Made by a program: the position numbers and the translations under genes. From Clostridiales bacterium (lineage in GTDB: Bacteria > Bacillota > Clostridia > Saccharofermentanales > Saccharofermentanaceae): a stretch of 64,000 nucleotides of DNA. The notes under the pieces are model-generated. The model worked only from the letters and a program-made list of their open reading frames with translations. It searched no databases and had not been told where the DNA came from. Shown piece by piece: positions 1 to 9,287 of this stretch; position 1 is the first letter of the stretch, and each line of letters starts with the position of its first letter. The stretch is taken from NCBI GenBank assembly GCA_017961235.1, contig JAGCXQ010000064.1, positions 1 through 64,000 of the forward strand, given 5' to 3'.

Positions 1-1986
1 TCGCTGATCATCTCGATCATTGCGTTTTACGTAGTGCTTTCACTGGACAGCCAGGACGTGATGCGCTACCTGAAATCTCTGGAGAGTGAGGCGATCAGTA
101 AACTTTTCGCCATGATCTCCGTCCTCTACGGATTTACGCTCTTTATCGTTTTTGCCCTGATCTACTTTGCCAGTAAATATCAGATCGAACGAAGATCGCA
201 CGAATTCGGCGTATATATCATGATGGGCATGAAGAGGACCAAGCTCCTTCTTATGCTTCTTCTCGAAGATATCAGCAGTTCTGTTCTGGCACTTCTGATC
301 GGTCTTCCGGTCTCTGTCCTGATCACGGAGGTGATCAGCCTTCTGACGGTAAAAACAGTCGGGATAGGATTTATGGGGCATCAGTCCACGTTCTCGCTCT
401 CCGCAGCACTTCTTACGGCAGGAGGATTTTTTCTGGTAAAACTCGTCGCTTTCCTGATCCTTTCCGTAAAACTCGCGCGAAAAGAAGTGGGCTCGCTTCT
501 TTCCGATGCGCCGGATAATGTCAGAAAGAAGGAGTACCCGGTACTATCGGCGATCCTTCTGATCCTGGGCGCGGTATGTCTGGGATGGGCGTATAAGGAA
601 GGTGTTTCCGGGTATTCCTGGGAAAGCATCCGCACACTTCGTAATACTGTCATTCTGGGTCTTCTCGGTACGATACTTCTCTTCCGCGGATTAAGATTCC
701 TGATCGGTATTATTGCGCGAAAAGCACCGGGCGGGAAACTCTCGGTCTTTACTTTCCGTCAGGTCGAGGATACGGTCATCTTTAAGTCGGGGACTCTTGC
801 GATCTGCTCGCTCCTGATTCTGGTGGCAAGTTCCTGTCTGGCAGCAGGTATCGGTACATATGCTTCCTATAATATGTATGACACGAAGCGGATCGACTAC
901 ACATTTACGAATTTTTTTAACGGATCACATGATGACCTGAAAGCGAGACTTACAGAGCTCGGAATATCCGGAAACTTCTCCTATCTCGATGAGATCCGGA
1001 TCTCTCATCCTTATATCGTCGGAGAAGGAAATTATGACAGTGCTTTTCAGGCGGGGGAATTTGCAAGATTCCAGGACGAGCTGGATCCTGATTTTGAGAT
1101 GCATAACCAGAGGGGAAGCATTGACGGGTTCCCGTTCATGATCCGCCTCTCGGACTACAATGCGCTTGTGACTGCGATGGGCGAAGATCCGATCGAACTG
1201 AAGGACGGCGAACTCGGACTTTATAGAGGAGGCAGCTTTTCGGATAGCGAAGAACTCGATGATCGCGTCCTTTCGAAGAGACCGCATGTTACCCTTTTGG
1301 GAAAAGAATTCGTGATGACAGGAAAGATGCAGAGTGCGCCGATCGTCACCGACAGTTTCATCACACTTTCCGGTGCACTGATCGTGCCGGATCAGGACTT
1401 TGATCACTTTGCAGCGGGAAAAGAAGAGGTCTATCTTAACGGGATCCTCGACAGGGAGAAGTACAGCAGAAGCACGATGGTGAAGACCTATACCGATATT
1501 AATGCGGTTCTGGATACGACAGATCTTGACTATGAGAGCTATCTTTCGAATTTGGGACGCCAGCTTTTCTATCTGGTGGCAGCGAGCTACATCACGATCT
1601 ATCTGGCTCTGATCTTCCTGGTGGTCGCCAATACCATCCTCGGCGTGCAGTTCCTCATGGGACAGAAGCGCGCATCCGGAAGATATAAGACGCTGGTGAA
1701 GCTCGGCGCGGATCATAAGGCGATGTATAAGAGCTCGAAGCGTCAGATCAACTGGTATTTCGGACTTCCGATCGCTGTTGCGTGTGCGAGTACGTATTTT
1801 GCGACCCGGGCACTATTTAACGGGATCTTAAGCTCCAGAACGAGAATGAACATGGATAAGATGCTTCCGGTCGTGGCGATTGTAGCAGTCGTGTTTTGTT
1901 TGGTAGAATGTGTGTATATGCTGATCGTAAAGCGCAGCAGCTCCCGGTTCCTCGAGACGCTGATGACGCCGGAAAGGGAAGAATAA
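1..1986 (+). CDS. BceB-like FtsX-family ABC transporter permease (5' truncated)
   Basis: The reading frame is open from base 1, so the true start lies before the window and about 661 residues are visible. The layout is that of BceB-type permeases: paired membrane helices at the N-terminus, a run of further helices to about residue 300, an extracytoplasmic domain of roughly 200 residues, then three C-terminal helices. Members of this family export or sense cell-wall-active peptides together with a cytoplasmic ATPase, which would lie upstream, outside the window. The gene ends 10 bases before a response regulator and histidine kinase of the kind that partner BceAB transporters, which supports a peptide-detoxification or envelope-stress role. 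The substrate cannot be read from the sequence. Confidence 0.85.
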   Translation, partial: SLIISIIAFYVVLSLDSQDVMRYLKSLESEAISKLFAMISVLYGFTLFIVFALIYFASKYQIERRSHEFGVYIMMGMKRTKLLLMLLLEDISSSVLALLIGLPVSVLITEVISLLTVKTVGIGFMGHQSTFSLSAALLTAGGFFLVKLVAFLILSVKLARKEVGSLLSDAPDNVRKKEYPVLSAILLILGAVCLGWAYKEGVSGYSWESIRTLRNTVILGLLGTILLFRGLRFLIGIIARKAPGGKLSVFTFRQVEDTVIFKSGTLAICSLLILVASSCLAAGIGTYASYNMYDTKRIDYTFTNFFNGSHDDLKARLTELGISGNFSYLDEIRISHPYIVGEGNYDSAFQAGEFARFQDELDPDFEMHNQRGSIDGFPFMIRLSDYNALVTAMGEDPIELKDGELGLYRGGSFSDSEELDDRVLSKRPHVTLLGKEFVMTGKMQSAPIVTDSFITLSGALIVPDQDFDHFAAGKEEVYLNGILDREKYSRSTMVKTYTDINAVLDTTDLDYESYLSNLGRQLFYLVAASYITIYLALIFLVVANTILGVQFLMGQKRASGRYKTLVKLGADHKAMYKSSKRQINWYFGLPIAVACASTYFATRALFNGILSSRTRMNMDKMLPVVAIVAVVFCLVECVYMLIVKRSSSRFLETLMTPEREE

Positions 1987-1996
1987 TTCTTTACAT

Positions 1997-2668
1997 ATGA
2001 AGCACATCGCTGTTGTCGAAGATGAAAAAATGGTAGCTATGGAACTTGCTTCCATGCTCGAAAAAGAAGGGTACCAGGTGACCCGTATCGAGGACTTTTC
2101 CCGTGTGACGGAAGAAGTCCTCGCACTCGCTCCGGACCTTCTGCTGCTGGATATCAATCTTCCGGGGAAAAGCGGATTTCAGATCTGCCGCGAGATAAAA
2201 ACGAAAAGCTCGATCCCGGTCGTCGTGCTGACGTCCCGTGACCAGCTGCCGGATGAACTTCGTGCTCTGGAACTCGGCGCGGATGAATTTATCACGAAGC
2301 CTTACCGTAAAGAGAGACTTCTGGCGCGTATCGCCAATGTGCTCCGTCGATACGAGGGAAGATCGAATATGCTCGAAGGTCCGGGATTCCTTCTGGACCG
2401 CGGCACCTATACCCTCTATGTGGACGGCACCTCGGTTCTTCTTCCGAAGAATCAGGGGAAGATCCTGGAGACACTTCTTCAGGAGTTTGGGAAAACAGTT
2501 CCGAAACAGACGATCTGTGAGGCGGTGTGGGGGACCAGTGAGTTTATCGATGAAAATGCACTCCAGGTGAATCTCACGAGATTGAAGAAGACTCTTTCCG
2601 GGCTTCCGCTGAAGGTCCGGATCACAGCGGAGCGTGGTGTGGGGTATAAGCTGGAGGATCTTCCATGA
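1997..2668 (+). CDS. OmpR/PhoB-family response regulator (BceR-like)
   Basis: A 223-residue DNA-binding regulator. The N-terminal receiver domain has the phosphoacceptor aspartate in LLLLDINLPG (near residue 52), the switch threonine/serine in VVLTSRD and the conserved lysine in FITKPYR. The C-terminal half is a winged-helix OmpR-type domain ending in TAERGVGYKLE. It starts 10 bases after the permease and its stop overlaps the kinase start by four bases (ATGA), so the two are translationally coupled. By analogy to BceRS it would activate the transporter operon after phosphorylation by the adjacent kinase. Confidence 0.93.
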   Translation: MKHIAVVEDEKMVAMELASMLEKEGYQVTRIEDFSRVTEEVLALAPDLLLLDINLPGKSGFQICREIKTKSSIPVVVLTSRDQLPDELRALELGADEFITKPYRKERLLARIANVLRRYEGRSNMLEGPGFLLDRGTYTLYVDGTSVLLPKNQGKILETLLQEFGKTVPKQTICEAVWGTSEFIDENALQVNLTRLKKTLSGLPLKVRITAERGVGYKLEDLP

Positions 2669-3684
2669 GAAATCTCCTCCGCCTTCTAAAACACTATATT
2701 CCCTACCTTCTCTATGTCCTTTTCAGCGACCTCTTTTTTGTCGTGCTGCTGTGGACGACGGATACAAGTGCTTTTCGATTCATCGCATCGGCCCTGATCC
2801 TGTTCTCCATCCTCTCGTTCCTTCTGCTCTGCGCATGGCTCCATCTTCGCGAAAGAAGGATCCGGAGGGCGCTTGAGGACTACCTTTCTGACCCGGATGA
2901 GAATCACACGAAGATCCTGCTGTCGCGGCTTTCCGGGATGGAGAAGGAGAGGATCGCGACACTTCTATCCCTGCTCGAAGAAAAAGAACAGCAGCGGGCG
3001 CATCTGCTTTCGCAGAGCGAAGACTACGAAGAATATGTCGAGGCGTGGGCACATGAGGCGAAGACACCGATCGCGCTTCTGTCCCTGATCTTAGACAATA
3101 ATAGGGACAATATGGATCCCGAGATGACCTTTAAGATCGAGTATATAAGGTCGCGCCTGAGCGGATCGGTCGATCAGATGCTGCAGTACGCGAGGATCAA
3201 AGGAGAGCGGAAGGACTACCTCTTCGAGGAGCTTTCCCTTCGGGAGGTCATCGATGAAGTGATCGAGGAGTACCGCCCGCTCCTTCTCGAAAAGAACTTT
3301 ACCGTGATCAATAAGGTGAAAGAAGAGAAGATCTATTCGGACAGACGCGGGCTTCTATATATGCTCGGGCAGTTCATCAGTAACTCCATCAAGTACAGCT
3401 CGGACGATCCGCTTCTGGAATTCTACATAGAGCCGGGAAATCACCTGGTCGTGGAGGATAATGGCATTGGCGTCAAAAAGTGCGATCTTCCGTATATCTT
3501 TGAGCGCGGATTTACGGGCGACAGCGGTCAGGGAAGGAAGAAAGCGACCGGCATGGGACTGTATCTTGCCGCAAAAATCGCCGAGGATATGAATTTTGAG
3601 TTAAATGTTTCCTCGGAAACAGGCAAAGGGTTCCGAATCGTGGTACAATATCCAAACGTGGAACAAAGACGTTACCGCAATTAA
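2665..3684 (+). CDS. Intramembrane-sensing histidine kinase (BceS-like)
   Basis: A 339-residue sensor kinase with two N-terminal membrane helices (about residues 12-30 and 36-57) separated by almost no extracellular loop, as in intramembrane-sensing kinases that read the state of a BceAB-type transporter. The phosphoacceptor histidine sits in EAWAHEAKTP near residue 130. The ATPase domain has the N box QFISNSIKYSS, the G1 box VEDNGIGV and the G2 region ATGMGLYLA. It overlaps the response regulator by four bases. The iron-sulfur assembly operon begins only 22 bases downstream, so read-through into it is possible. Confidence 0.92.
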   Translation: MRNLLRLLKHYIPYLLYVLFSDLFFVVLLWTTDTSAFRFIASALILFSILSFLLLCAWLHLRERRIRRALEDYLSDPDENHTKILLSRLSGMEKERIATLLSLLEEKEQQRAHLLSQSEDYEEYVEAWAHEAKTPIALLSLILDNNRDNMDPEMTFKIEYIRSRLSGSVDQMLQYARIKGERKDYLFEELSLREVIDEVIEEYRPLLLEKNFTVINKVKEEKIYSDRRGLLYMLGQFISNSIKYSSDDPLLEFYIEPGNHLVVEDNGIGVKKCDLPYIFERGFTGDSGQGRKKATGMGLYLAAKIAEDMNFELNVSSETGKGFRIVVQYPNVEQRRYRN

Positions 3685-3706
3685 CAGTAATTAAAGGAGG
3701 ACAGCC

Positions 3707-4456
3707 ATGCTGGAATTACAACATGTCTCATTCGAAGTGAATGAGGACGGAAGCGGCAAAGAGATCCTCCGTGATATAAGTCTTACGATCCCCACAGGAA
3801 ATCTTACAGTCATTACGGGCCCGAACGGCGGCGGTAAATCTACACTGGCCAAGGTCATCGCGGGCATTATCCGCCCGACTTCCGGTAAGATCCTGTTCGA
3901 TGGAGAAGATATTACGGAGATGTCCATCACGGACAGAGCAAGAAAGGGTATCGGATTCGCTTTTCAGCAGCCGGTCAGATTTAAGGGTATCCAGGTCTTC
4001 GACCTGATCCGTCTGGCAACGGGCACCAAGCTCTCGACGGTAGATGCGTGCAAGTATCTGTCGGCGGTCGGTCTGTGCGCCAGGGACTATATCAACCGAG
4101 AGGTCAATAGCAGCCTGTCGGGCGGTGAACTGAAGCGTATCGAGATCGCGACAGTTCTCGCAAAGGCGTCGAAACTGTCAGTCTTTGACGAGCCGGAAGC
4201 AGGCATCGACTTGTGGAGCTTTCAGAACCTCATCGAGGTCTTCGAAGATATGAGAAAGAACATCCATGACAGCTCGATCATGATCATCTCCCACCAGGAG
4301 AGGATCCTGAATATCGCAGACGAGATCGTCGTTCTGAAGGACGGACAGCTCCTGTACTGCGGGCCGAAGGACGAAGTACTGCCGAAGCTGAGCGGTACGG
4401 ATTCTTCCGTCAAGGGCTGTGGCAAGGGGATCATCAGGAAGGAGGCGGAGCAATAA
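3707..4456 (+). CDS. smsC: SufC-type ATPase of a minimal SUF-like (SMS) iron-sulfur system
   Basis: A 249-residue cytoplasmic ABC ATPase. Walker A is GPNGGGKST, the signature is LSGGELKRIE, Walker B runs into SVFDEPEAGID and the H-loop is ISHQER. The EAGID variant after Walker B is typical of SufC rather than of transporter ATPases, and no membrane partner is present. A strong ribosome site (AAAGGAGG) precedes the ATG at 3707. The gene touches the SufB/D-like gene, whose ATG shares the last base of the stop codon. With that partner it would form the scaffold that assembles Fe-S clusters. No cysteine desulfurase or SufU is in the window. Confidence 0.9.
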   Translation: MLELQHVSFEVNEDGSGKEILRDISLTIPTGNLTVITGPNGGGKSTLAKVIAGIIRPTSGKILFDGEDITEMSITDRARKGIGFAFQQPVRFKGIQVFDLIRLATGTKLSTVDACKYLSAVGLCARDYINREVNSSLSGGELKRIEIATVLAKASKLSVFDEPEAGIDLWSFQNLIEVFEDMRKNIHDSSIMIISHQERILNIADEIVVLKDGQLLYCGPKDEVLPKLSGTDSSVKGCGKGIIRKEAEQ

Positions 4457-5382
4457 TGCTGAATCTGGATTCGGTCTCTGACCGTCTTTTGGAAGAAGTC
4501 GCTGACCTGCACAAGGTTCCGGTCGGTGCATATAATATCCGCTCCAATGGTAAAGCCGTCGCGAGAAATTCCACGGCGAATATCGAGATCATCCCGAAGG
4601 AGAATGCATCCGGCATCGATATCAGGATCAAGCCGGGTACGAAGAACGAGAGCGTCCACATCCCGGTCGTCATGACGGCGAGCGGCATCAAGGAACTCGT
4701 ATATAACGACTTTTATATCGGCGAAGGATCCGATGTCGTGATCGTCGCGGGCTGCGGTATCGACAACTGCGGACCGAAGGATAGCGAGCACGATGGTATC
4801 CACCGCTTCTTCGTCGGAAAAGGCGCGAAGGTAAAATACGTCGAGAAGCACTACGGCTCCGGTGACGGTACAGGTAAGCGTATCCTGAATCCGGGCACGG
4901 AAGTCTATATGGAAGAGGACAGCTTCATGGAGATGGAGATGGTCCAGATCAAGGGTGTCGATGACACCGTCCGTGATACGAAAGCCGAACTTGCCGCCGG
5001 CGCGAAGCTGGTCGTAAGAGAGCGCCTGATGACGCACGGCTCGCAGAACGCAGTGAGCAACTACCGTGTCGATCTGAACGGTGAGGGCTGTTCCTGTGAC
5101 GTGGTCTCCCGATCGGTCGCAAGAGATGATTCGTATCAGAAGTTCGATGCGGTCCTGACCGGCAATGCACCGTGCTCCGGCCACACCGAGTGTGATGCGA
5201 TCATCATGGACAACGGCCGGATCCTGGCGGTGCCGGGTCTTGAGGCGAACAACGTCGATGCAGCACTCGTTCACGAGGCGGCGATCGGCAAGATCGCGGG
5301 CGAACAGCTCATCAAGCTGATGACCTTCGGCCTTACGGAGCAGGAAGCGGAGGAGCAGATCATCAACGGCTTCCTGAAGTAA
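4456..5382 (+). CDS. smsB: SufB/SufD-like scaffold of a minimal SUF-like (SMS) system
   Basis: A 308-residue SufBD-family protein, shorter than classical SufB (about 470 residues), as expected for the single scaffold of the two-gene SMS type. The C-terminal region carries the family signature VHEAAIGKIAGEQL and the ending FGLTEQEAEEQIINGFLK. The centre has the repeated short strands of the SufBD beta-helix. It starts inside the smsC stop codon and is followed by a rho-independent terminator, so smsCB is a compact operon. Such two-gene systems are known in archaea and anaerobic bacteria. The sulfur donor must be encoded elsewhere. Confidence 0.9.
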   Translation: MLNLDSVSDRLLEEVADLHKVPVGAYNIRSNGKAVARNSTANIEIIPKENASGIDIRIKPGTKNESVHIPVVMTASGIKELVYNDFYIGEGSDVVIVAGCGIDNCGPKDSEHDGIHRFFVGKGAKVKYVEKHYGSGDGTGKRILNPGTEVYMEEDSFMEMEMVQIKGVDDTVRDTKAELAAGAKLVVRERLMTHGSQNAVSNYRVDLNGEGCSCDVVSRSVARDDSYQKFDAVLTGNAPCSGHTECDAIIMDNGRILAVPGLEANNVDAALVHEAAIGKIAGEQLIKLMTFGLTEQEAEEQIINGFLK

Positions 5383-5410
5383 TTCATAAAAGAATATAAG
5401 TGATCAGCAA

Positions 5411-5453
5411 GGCTGTGTATTTAAAGGGAGATCCCGAGAATACACAGCTTTTT
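5411..5453 (+). terminator. Rho-independent terminator after smsB
   Basis: An inverted repeat, GCTGTGTATT and AATACACAGC, encloses about 17 bases and is followed by TTTTT. It lies 29 bases after the smsB stop codon. Confidence 0.85.
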
Positions 5454-5576
5454 GCATACAGGAATGGCAGCTGGAAAATATTTTCCTCAGATGTGTGACC
5501 AAACGCGTTTATAATTTATCTAATGGGTATATCGAAAAAAGCGCTTATTTCATTAAGTAGAGAAAAGGAGGCGTCG

Positions 5577-6122
5577 ATGACCACCACTGAAGAACAGAAG
5601 TTGGTGATAGCTGCGAAGGAAAACGATAAAGAAGCTTTTGCGAGTCTGATTCAGTTGAATAAGCAGTACATGTATAAAGTCGCACTGGCTATTCTTATGA
5701 ATGACGAGGATGTCGCCGATGCGATGCAGGATACCATTCTTACCTGTTGGGAGAAGATTACAGGACTTCGGGAAGAACGGTATTTCAAAACATGGATGAC
5801 AAAGATACTGATCAATCACTGCTATGCGATCATAAATGAAAGAAAACGATTTACGGACCTTTCCGAATGGAAGGAGCCCACTTTCATGGATGAGTACAAT
5901 CTCGAACTCAAAGAGGCGCTGAGCCTTCTCGATGAGAAATACCGTCCGGTGGTGATCCTCTATTATGTGCACGAGTTCGAAACGAAAGAGATCGCGGAGA
6001 TCCTGAATATCAGTAAGACCGCAGTCACGACACGGTTGCAGCGGGCACGTAAGAAACTTGCCGGATACTACAACAGTGATTTTCAAGGAGAAATGAAAAA
6101 TGAGCGACAAGAGTATATTTGA
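5577..6122 (+). CDS. ECF-type RNA polymerase sigma factor
   Basis: A 181-residue group IV sigma factor. Region 2 has the DAMQDTILTCWEKI pattern that contacts core polymerase and the -10 element. Region 4 is a helix-turn-helix, EIAEILNISKTAVTTRLQRARKKL. The ATG at 5577 is preferred over upstream in-frame starts because AAAAGGAGG lies just before it. The next gene overlaps the end by 23 bases and encodes a membrane-anchored protein, the usual place for an anti-sigma factor. It probably responds to an envelope or extracellular signal. The target promoters are unknown. Confidence 0.92.
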   Translation: MTTTEEQKLVIAAKENDKEAFASLIQLNKQYMYKVALAILMNDEDVADAMQDTILTCWEKITGLREERYFKTWMTKILINHCYAIINERKRFTDLSEWKEPTFMDEYNLELKEALSLLDEKYRPVVILYYVHEFETKEIAEILNISKTAVTTRLQRARKKLAGYYNSDFQGEMKNERQEYI

Positions 6123-7857
6123 AGAGAATGTAATGATCCCGGACATAGTAGATGCCAAAGTGGATCAGGTGCTTTCCGATCTGCCGGATCATGGGGCGAT
6201 CAGGGAAGTGAGCCCGAAGGAGAAAAAGAATACCGGAAAGACCTTTACCCGAGTACTGGCCTTTACCGCTGCCGCATCCGTTCTTCTTCTGTCTTATACC
6301 GTGCATCGCACGGTAAAATCCGGTAAGAAGAATGCATCTTCTGAGTCCCTGATCTCAGAAAGCACAGATCGTCCGGCCAATACAGATAATACGGCTGCCA
6401 CAAAGAATCCGGATGGATCGATCAGTCAAAAGTTTACCATTATGGTCGCCGGACAGGGCCTGAGAGAAGATAGATCGATCCCTCTTGAAAATAAGAGTTC
6501 GAGATTCACGAATATAGCGATGAATTACTTTGATGTCAGTTTTGAATTCGAGTTCCCTCTTTCCGTTGCCGGTGAGAATGTGGAGAGCGTGGAGTATTCA
6601 TTCAAAAATGCAGATGTAGCGATCGCCCATAACGGAACTTCGCCGAGTAATATCACGGGCGAAAAGATCGACCTGGATGACCGGTATCTTTCCGATTGGG
6701 AGGATGAGCCGAAAAGGTATTATATAAGCAGTGGAATCTATGGCTTAGGTAGGGTCGATTTTTATCATTCGTATAAAGAATCAGCTATTTCCGGAGAGAC
6801 CTATACGAAGTATATCTGCGTATTGCTTAAGGACCGTAGGGATCTTTATGAACACCTTGAACTCGAGGAACGGGACGGAAATATCATGGCGTATTCTTGT
6901 GATGTTCTTACTGCCATGTGTAAGGATATCGTGGTCACGGTCAAGGTCAATTTTGCAGATGGTTCAAGTGAATCCATCGATATCGGTATCAAAGGGGGAG
7001 AAGTCCCCTATACATATTCAGATGAAGAGGGAAAAGATTATACCGAAATGCAGCCGGGTTTTGTATGCTATATCAAAGGATCTTCGGAGGAACCCGGTGA
7101 GGTCCGCCTGAGATCTTTTGAGGAAGAAGGCCTTCCGCCGGCATCATTTTCGGATGAAGAAATGGGGATTGAAAAGGAGCCGGATCCGGAAGTGGTTCAG
7201 GAGCAGGAAAGACTGAAGAAACTTGTAGAAGATAAGAATATCCTGAAGGCTCCGGATCTTAAGGCCATTCCAAATACGTTCGAAAATGGGAACGGAGGAC
7301 TTGGCAGAAATGGCTGGGATCAGGGATGGAACTATGTCAGCTTCGGATTACCGTTCATAGCAGACGGGGAGGATATCGATCATGTGGAATTCCGTTCCTT
7401 GAGCGAGGATCTGTGCTTTTACGATCTCTATACCGTAGGAGATGAAGAATACAGGATCAAAGGAACAGAAAGCAGTATCGGTTCCGGTGTAAACGAAGCG
7501 ATACTTGCGGAGGATCCGGAGCATCCGAAAAAAGGAGAACGGCTCTATCATTGCTACTCGTCCTTCTCCATGCAGTATCCGGTACGGGAAATGAAGAATT
7601 ATGACCTTTACGTGGAAATTGATGTTCGCGGCAATGAGAAATTAAAAGCCATGGACACGGATGTGTATACGAAGAAGGGATACGAGGATTCCGAATTCTT
7701 TAATACTGCCTTCAAAGACAAAACTATTGAGATGACAGTATATTATAAGGATGGGACAAGTGTGACAAAGAAGATCGCTTTCGCCCTTATTCTGGAGCAG
7801 GATGAGGGAGGTTCCCCTTACTATTCGCGGAACCTCTATGCCTATATCGTCGAATGA
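6100..7857 (+). CDS. Membrane-anchored anti-sigma-factor-like protein with duplicated ectodomain
   Basis: A 585-residue protein. About 45 cytoplasmic residues come first (the likely sigma-binding part), then one membrane helix near residues 50-66 (RVLAFTAAASVLLLSYTV), a Ser/Thr-rich linker and a large outside domain. The ectodomain seems to contain two related halves of about 200 residues: each has a PLSVAGENVESVEYSF / LPFIADGEDIDHVEFRS-type strand and ends with a VTVKVNFADGSS / MTVYYKDGTSV-type strand. The 23-base overlap with the sigma gene indicates coupled translation. Anti-sigma function is inferred from position and topology; no zinc-binding ZAS motif is visible. Confidence 0.78.
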   Translation: MSDKSIFEENVMIPDIVDAKVDQVLSDLPDHGAIREVSPKEKKNTGKTFTRVLAFTAAASVLLLSYTVHRTVKSGKKNASSESLISESTDRPANTDNTAATKNPDGSISQKFTIMVAGQGLREDRSIPLENKSSRFTNIAMNYFDVSFEFEFPLSVAGENVESVEYSFKNADVAIAHNGTSPSNITGEKIDLDDRYLSDWEDEPKRYYISSGIYGLGRVDFYHSYKESAISGETYTKYICVLLKDRRDLYEHLELEERDGNIMAYSCDVLTAMCKDIVVTVKVNFADGSSESIDIGIKGGEVPYTYSDEEGKDYTEMQPGFVCYIKGSSEEPGEVRLRSFEEEGLPPASFSDEEMGIEKEPDPEVVQEQERLKKLVEDKNILKAPDLKAIPNTFENGNGGLGRNGWDQGWNYVSFGLPFIADGEDIDHVEFRSLSEDLCFYDLYTVGDEEYRIKGTESSIGSGVNEAILAEDPEHPKKGERLYHCYSSFSMQYPVREMKNYDLYVEIDVRGNEKLKAMDTDVYTKKGYEDSEFFNTAFKDKTIEMTVYYKDGTSVTKKIAFALILEQDEGGSPYYSRNLYAYIVE

Positions 7858-7903
7858 CCGCTGGAAGATCTTGTGTGACGAAGCAGAAAATCCCGAATGA
7901 AAA

Positions 7904-7935
7904 GAAAAAGGACGGCATCAGCCGTCCTTTTTCTT
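7904..7935. terminator. Bidirectional terminator between anti-sigma gene and tRNA-Ala
   Basis: The hairpin GGACGGC-ATCA-GCCGTCC is flanked by A-rich sequence on the left and T-rich sequence on the right, so it can end transcription from both sides. It serves the plus-strand gene ending at 7857 and the minus-strand tRNA ending at 7937. Confidence 0.85.
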
Positions 7936-7936
7936 A

Positions 7937-8012
7937 TGGTGGAGCATATGAGGATCGAACTCACGACCTCCAGATTGCGAACCTGGCGCTCTCCCAGCTG
8001 AGCTAATGCCCC
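7937..8012 (-). tRNA. tRNA-Ala, anticodon CGC
   Basis: On the minus strand the sequence folds as a complete 76-base cloverleaf with encoded CCA. The acceptor GGGGCAT pairs with ATGCTCC. The D arm is GCTC...GAGC. The anticodon stem CCAGG/TCTGG closes the loop TTCGCAA, so the anticodon is CGC, reading GCG (alanine). The T arm is GTGAG-TTCGATC-CTCAT. Position 73 is A, followed by CCA. A CGC alanine tRNA would mainly support frequent GCG codons, which are common in the genes here. Confidence 0.95.
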
Positions 8013-8025
8013 GAATCACTTCACT

Positions 8026-8054
8026 ATTATGGTGGTTGCACCCGTAAATGTCAA
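8026..8054 (-). promoter_or_regulatory. Sigma-70-type promoter of tRNA-Ala
   Basis: On the minus strand TTGACA (8049-8054) and CATAAT (8026-8031) are separated by exactly 17 bases and lie about 13 bases before the mature 5' end of the tRNA. Confidence 0.75.
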
Positions 8055-8128
8055 GGCGAATTTTCTTCCCTCATGTGGTATAGTAGCTTTAGTAAATTTC
8101 GTTCCGGATCAGGGAAAAGGAGACTCTT

Positions 8129-9286
8129 ATGAAGGTTTTTAAAGCACTGGCATCAGCTGCTGTAGCGGTGGCGCTTATGGTCTGCGCGGCAGGCCCTAAG
8201 GTGCTTGCCCTTGCATCCCGGGATGCCGGTACGATCGTAGTAGATGGGAAGACTTTCTCCTCGGCCAAGAACTGTAAGGGTGACAACTGGAAATACGAAG
8301 CGAAGAGCCACACCCTTTCTCTTGACGGGTATTCCGGAATGTATATCGACCTCAGCCAGCAGGAAAATGCGGTGATCGAATTGACCGGGGATAACAAGGT
8401 AACTTCCAATGTGGAGGCGCCGGCGATCCAGGTGGAGGGCAATCTGACGATTCAGGGTGAAGGATCACTCAAACTCGAGGTGACTGCCTGCCACAGTGCA
8501 GTCTATGCGAAGGGCGGCGATCTGACAGTCGATCATTGTGAGCTTTCGGTCAGCGGACACGGAGATGTGGCGGACTCGGCGTATCTTCTGATGGCGGATA
8601 AGAATGTGACACTCTCCGGAATACATGCTTCGCTGGGAGATGAGATCAATGGGTCCGGTGGTGCGGTCGGATCTCTCAGAGGAAATATCCTTGTGAATGA
8701 CGGCACGATCATGACGATTTTTTCCAGGTCAAAAGCACTTACCTCCATCGAGGGTGAGGTCCGTATCGAGGGTGCTGCCACGAGCGCGGAACTCTTCGCG
8801 ACAGAGAGTGCGCTCTATGGGAAAACCGGGATCACGATCTCCGGCGCGGAGAATGTCCGGGCAGAGAGTAATAAGCCGGAGAGTACAGCGGTGTACTGTC
8901 CGGAGGGTACCATAAAGATCACGGATACGCCGGTGGATATTGCTTCAGAAGGCGCAGCGATGGCCGGTAAAAATATCGAGATCAGCGGCGGATATATCAG
9001 TGATCCGTTTGATGCGGAAGTGAAAGAAGTATCCGGGATGATCTCGGTTGTCCTTGGAACGAATGTTGTAAAGGATCTTCATATCCTCACAGGCGTCAAG
9101 CCGACAGCGACACCGACGCCGAGCCCTACGCCGACGCCTGTTCCGACAGCGACACCGACACCGGAACCGTCTGAAGGCGGTGGATTTCAGATCACATCCC
9201 GCATGATGATCGGCGGCGGGATGGTCATTATCGCGCTCGCCGTGATCGCAGTTCTTATCATCAGCAAGATGAGATCCAGTGAATAA
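8129..9286 (+). CDS. Secreted, C-terminally anchored beta-helix surface protein
   Basis: A 385-residue protein with a signal peptide at about residues 1-28. A body of regularly spaced short strands follows (phrases such as AIQVEGNLTIQGEGSLKLEV and ITISGAENVRAES), typical of right-handed beta-helix or carbohydrate-binding repeat proteins. Next comes a TPTPSPTPTPVPTATPTPEP linker and a C-terminal membrane helix (MVIIALAVIAVLIIS) with a short basic tail. No LPXTG sorting motif is present, so it is probably held by the membrane helix and crosses the wall through the Pro/Thr linker. The ligand is unknown. It converges with the GH31 gene, with one base between the stops. Confidence 0.75.
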   Translation: MKVFKALASAAVAVALMVCAAGPKVLALASRDAGTIVVDGKTFSSAKNCKGDNWKYEAKSHTLSLDGYSGMYIDLSQQENAVIELTGDNKVTSNVEAPAIQVEGNLTIQGEGSLKLEVTACHSAVYAKGGDLTVDHCELSVSGHGDVADSAYLLMADKNVTLSGIHASLGDEINGSGGAVGSLRGNILVNDGTIMTIFSRSKALTSIEGEVRIEGAATSAELFATESALYGKTGITISGAENVRAESNKPESTAVYCPEGTIKITDTPVDIASEGAAMAGKNIEISGGYISDPFDAEVKEVSGMISVVLGTNVVKDLHILTGVKPTATPTPSPTPTPVPTATPTPEPSEGGGFQITSRMMIGGGMVIIALAVIAVLIISKMRSSE

Positions 9287-9287
9287 C

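Noticed and set aside
5456..5530. Autoregulated ECF promoter before the sigma gene
   Set aside because: A TGTGACC and TATAAT are visible but their spacing of about ten bases fits neither an ECF nor a sigma-A promoter.
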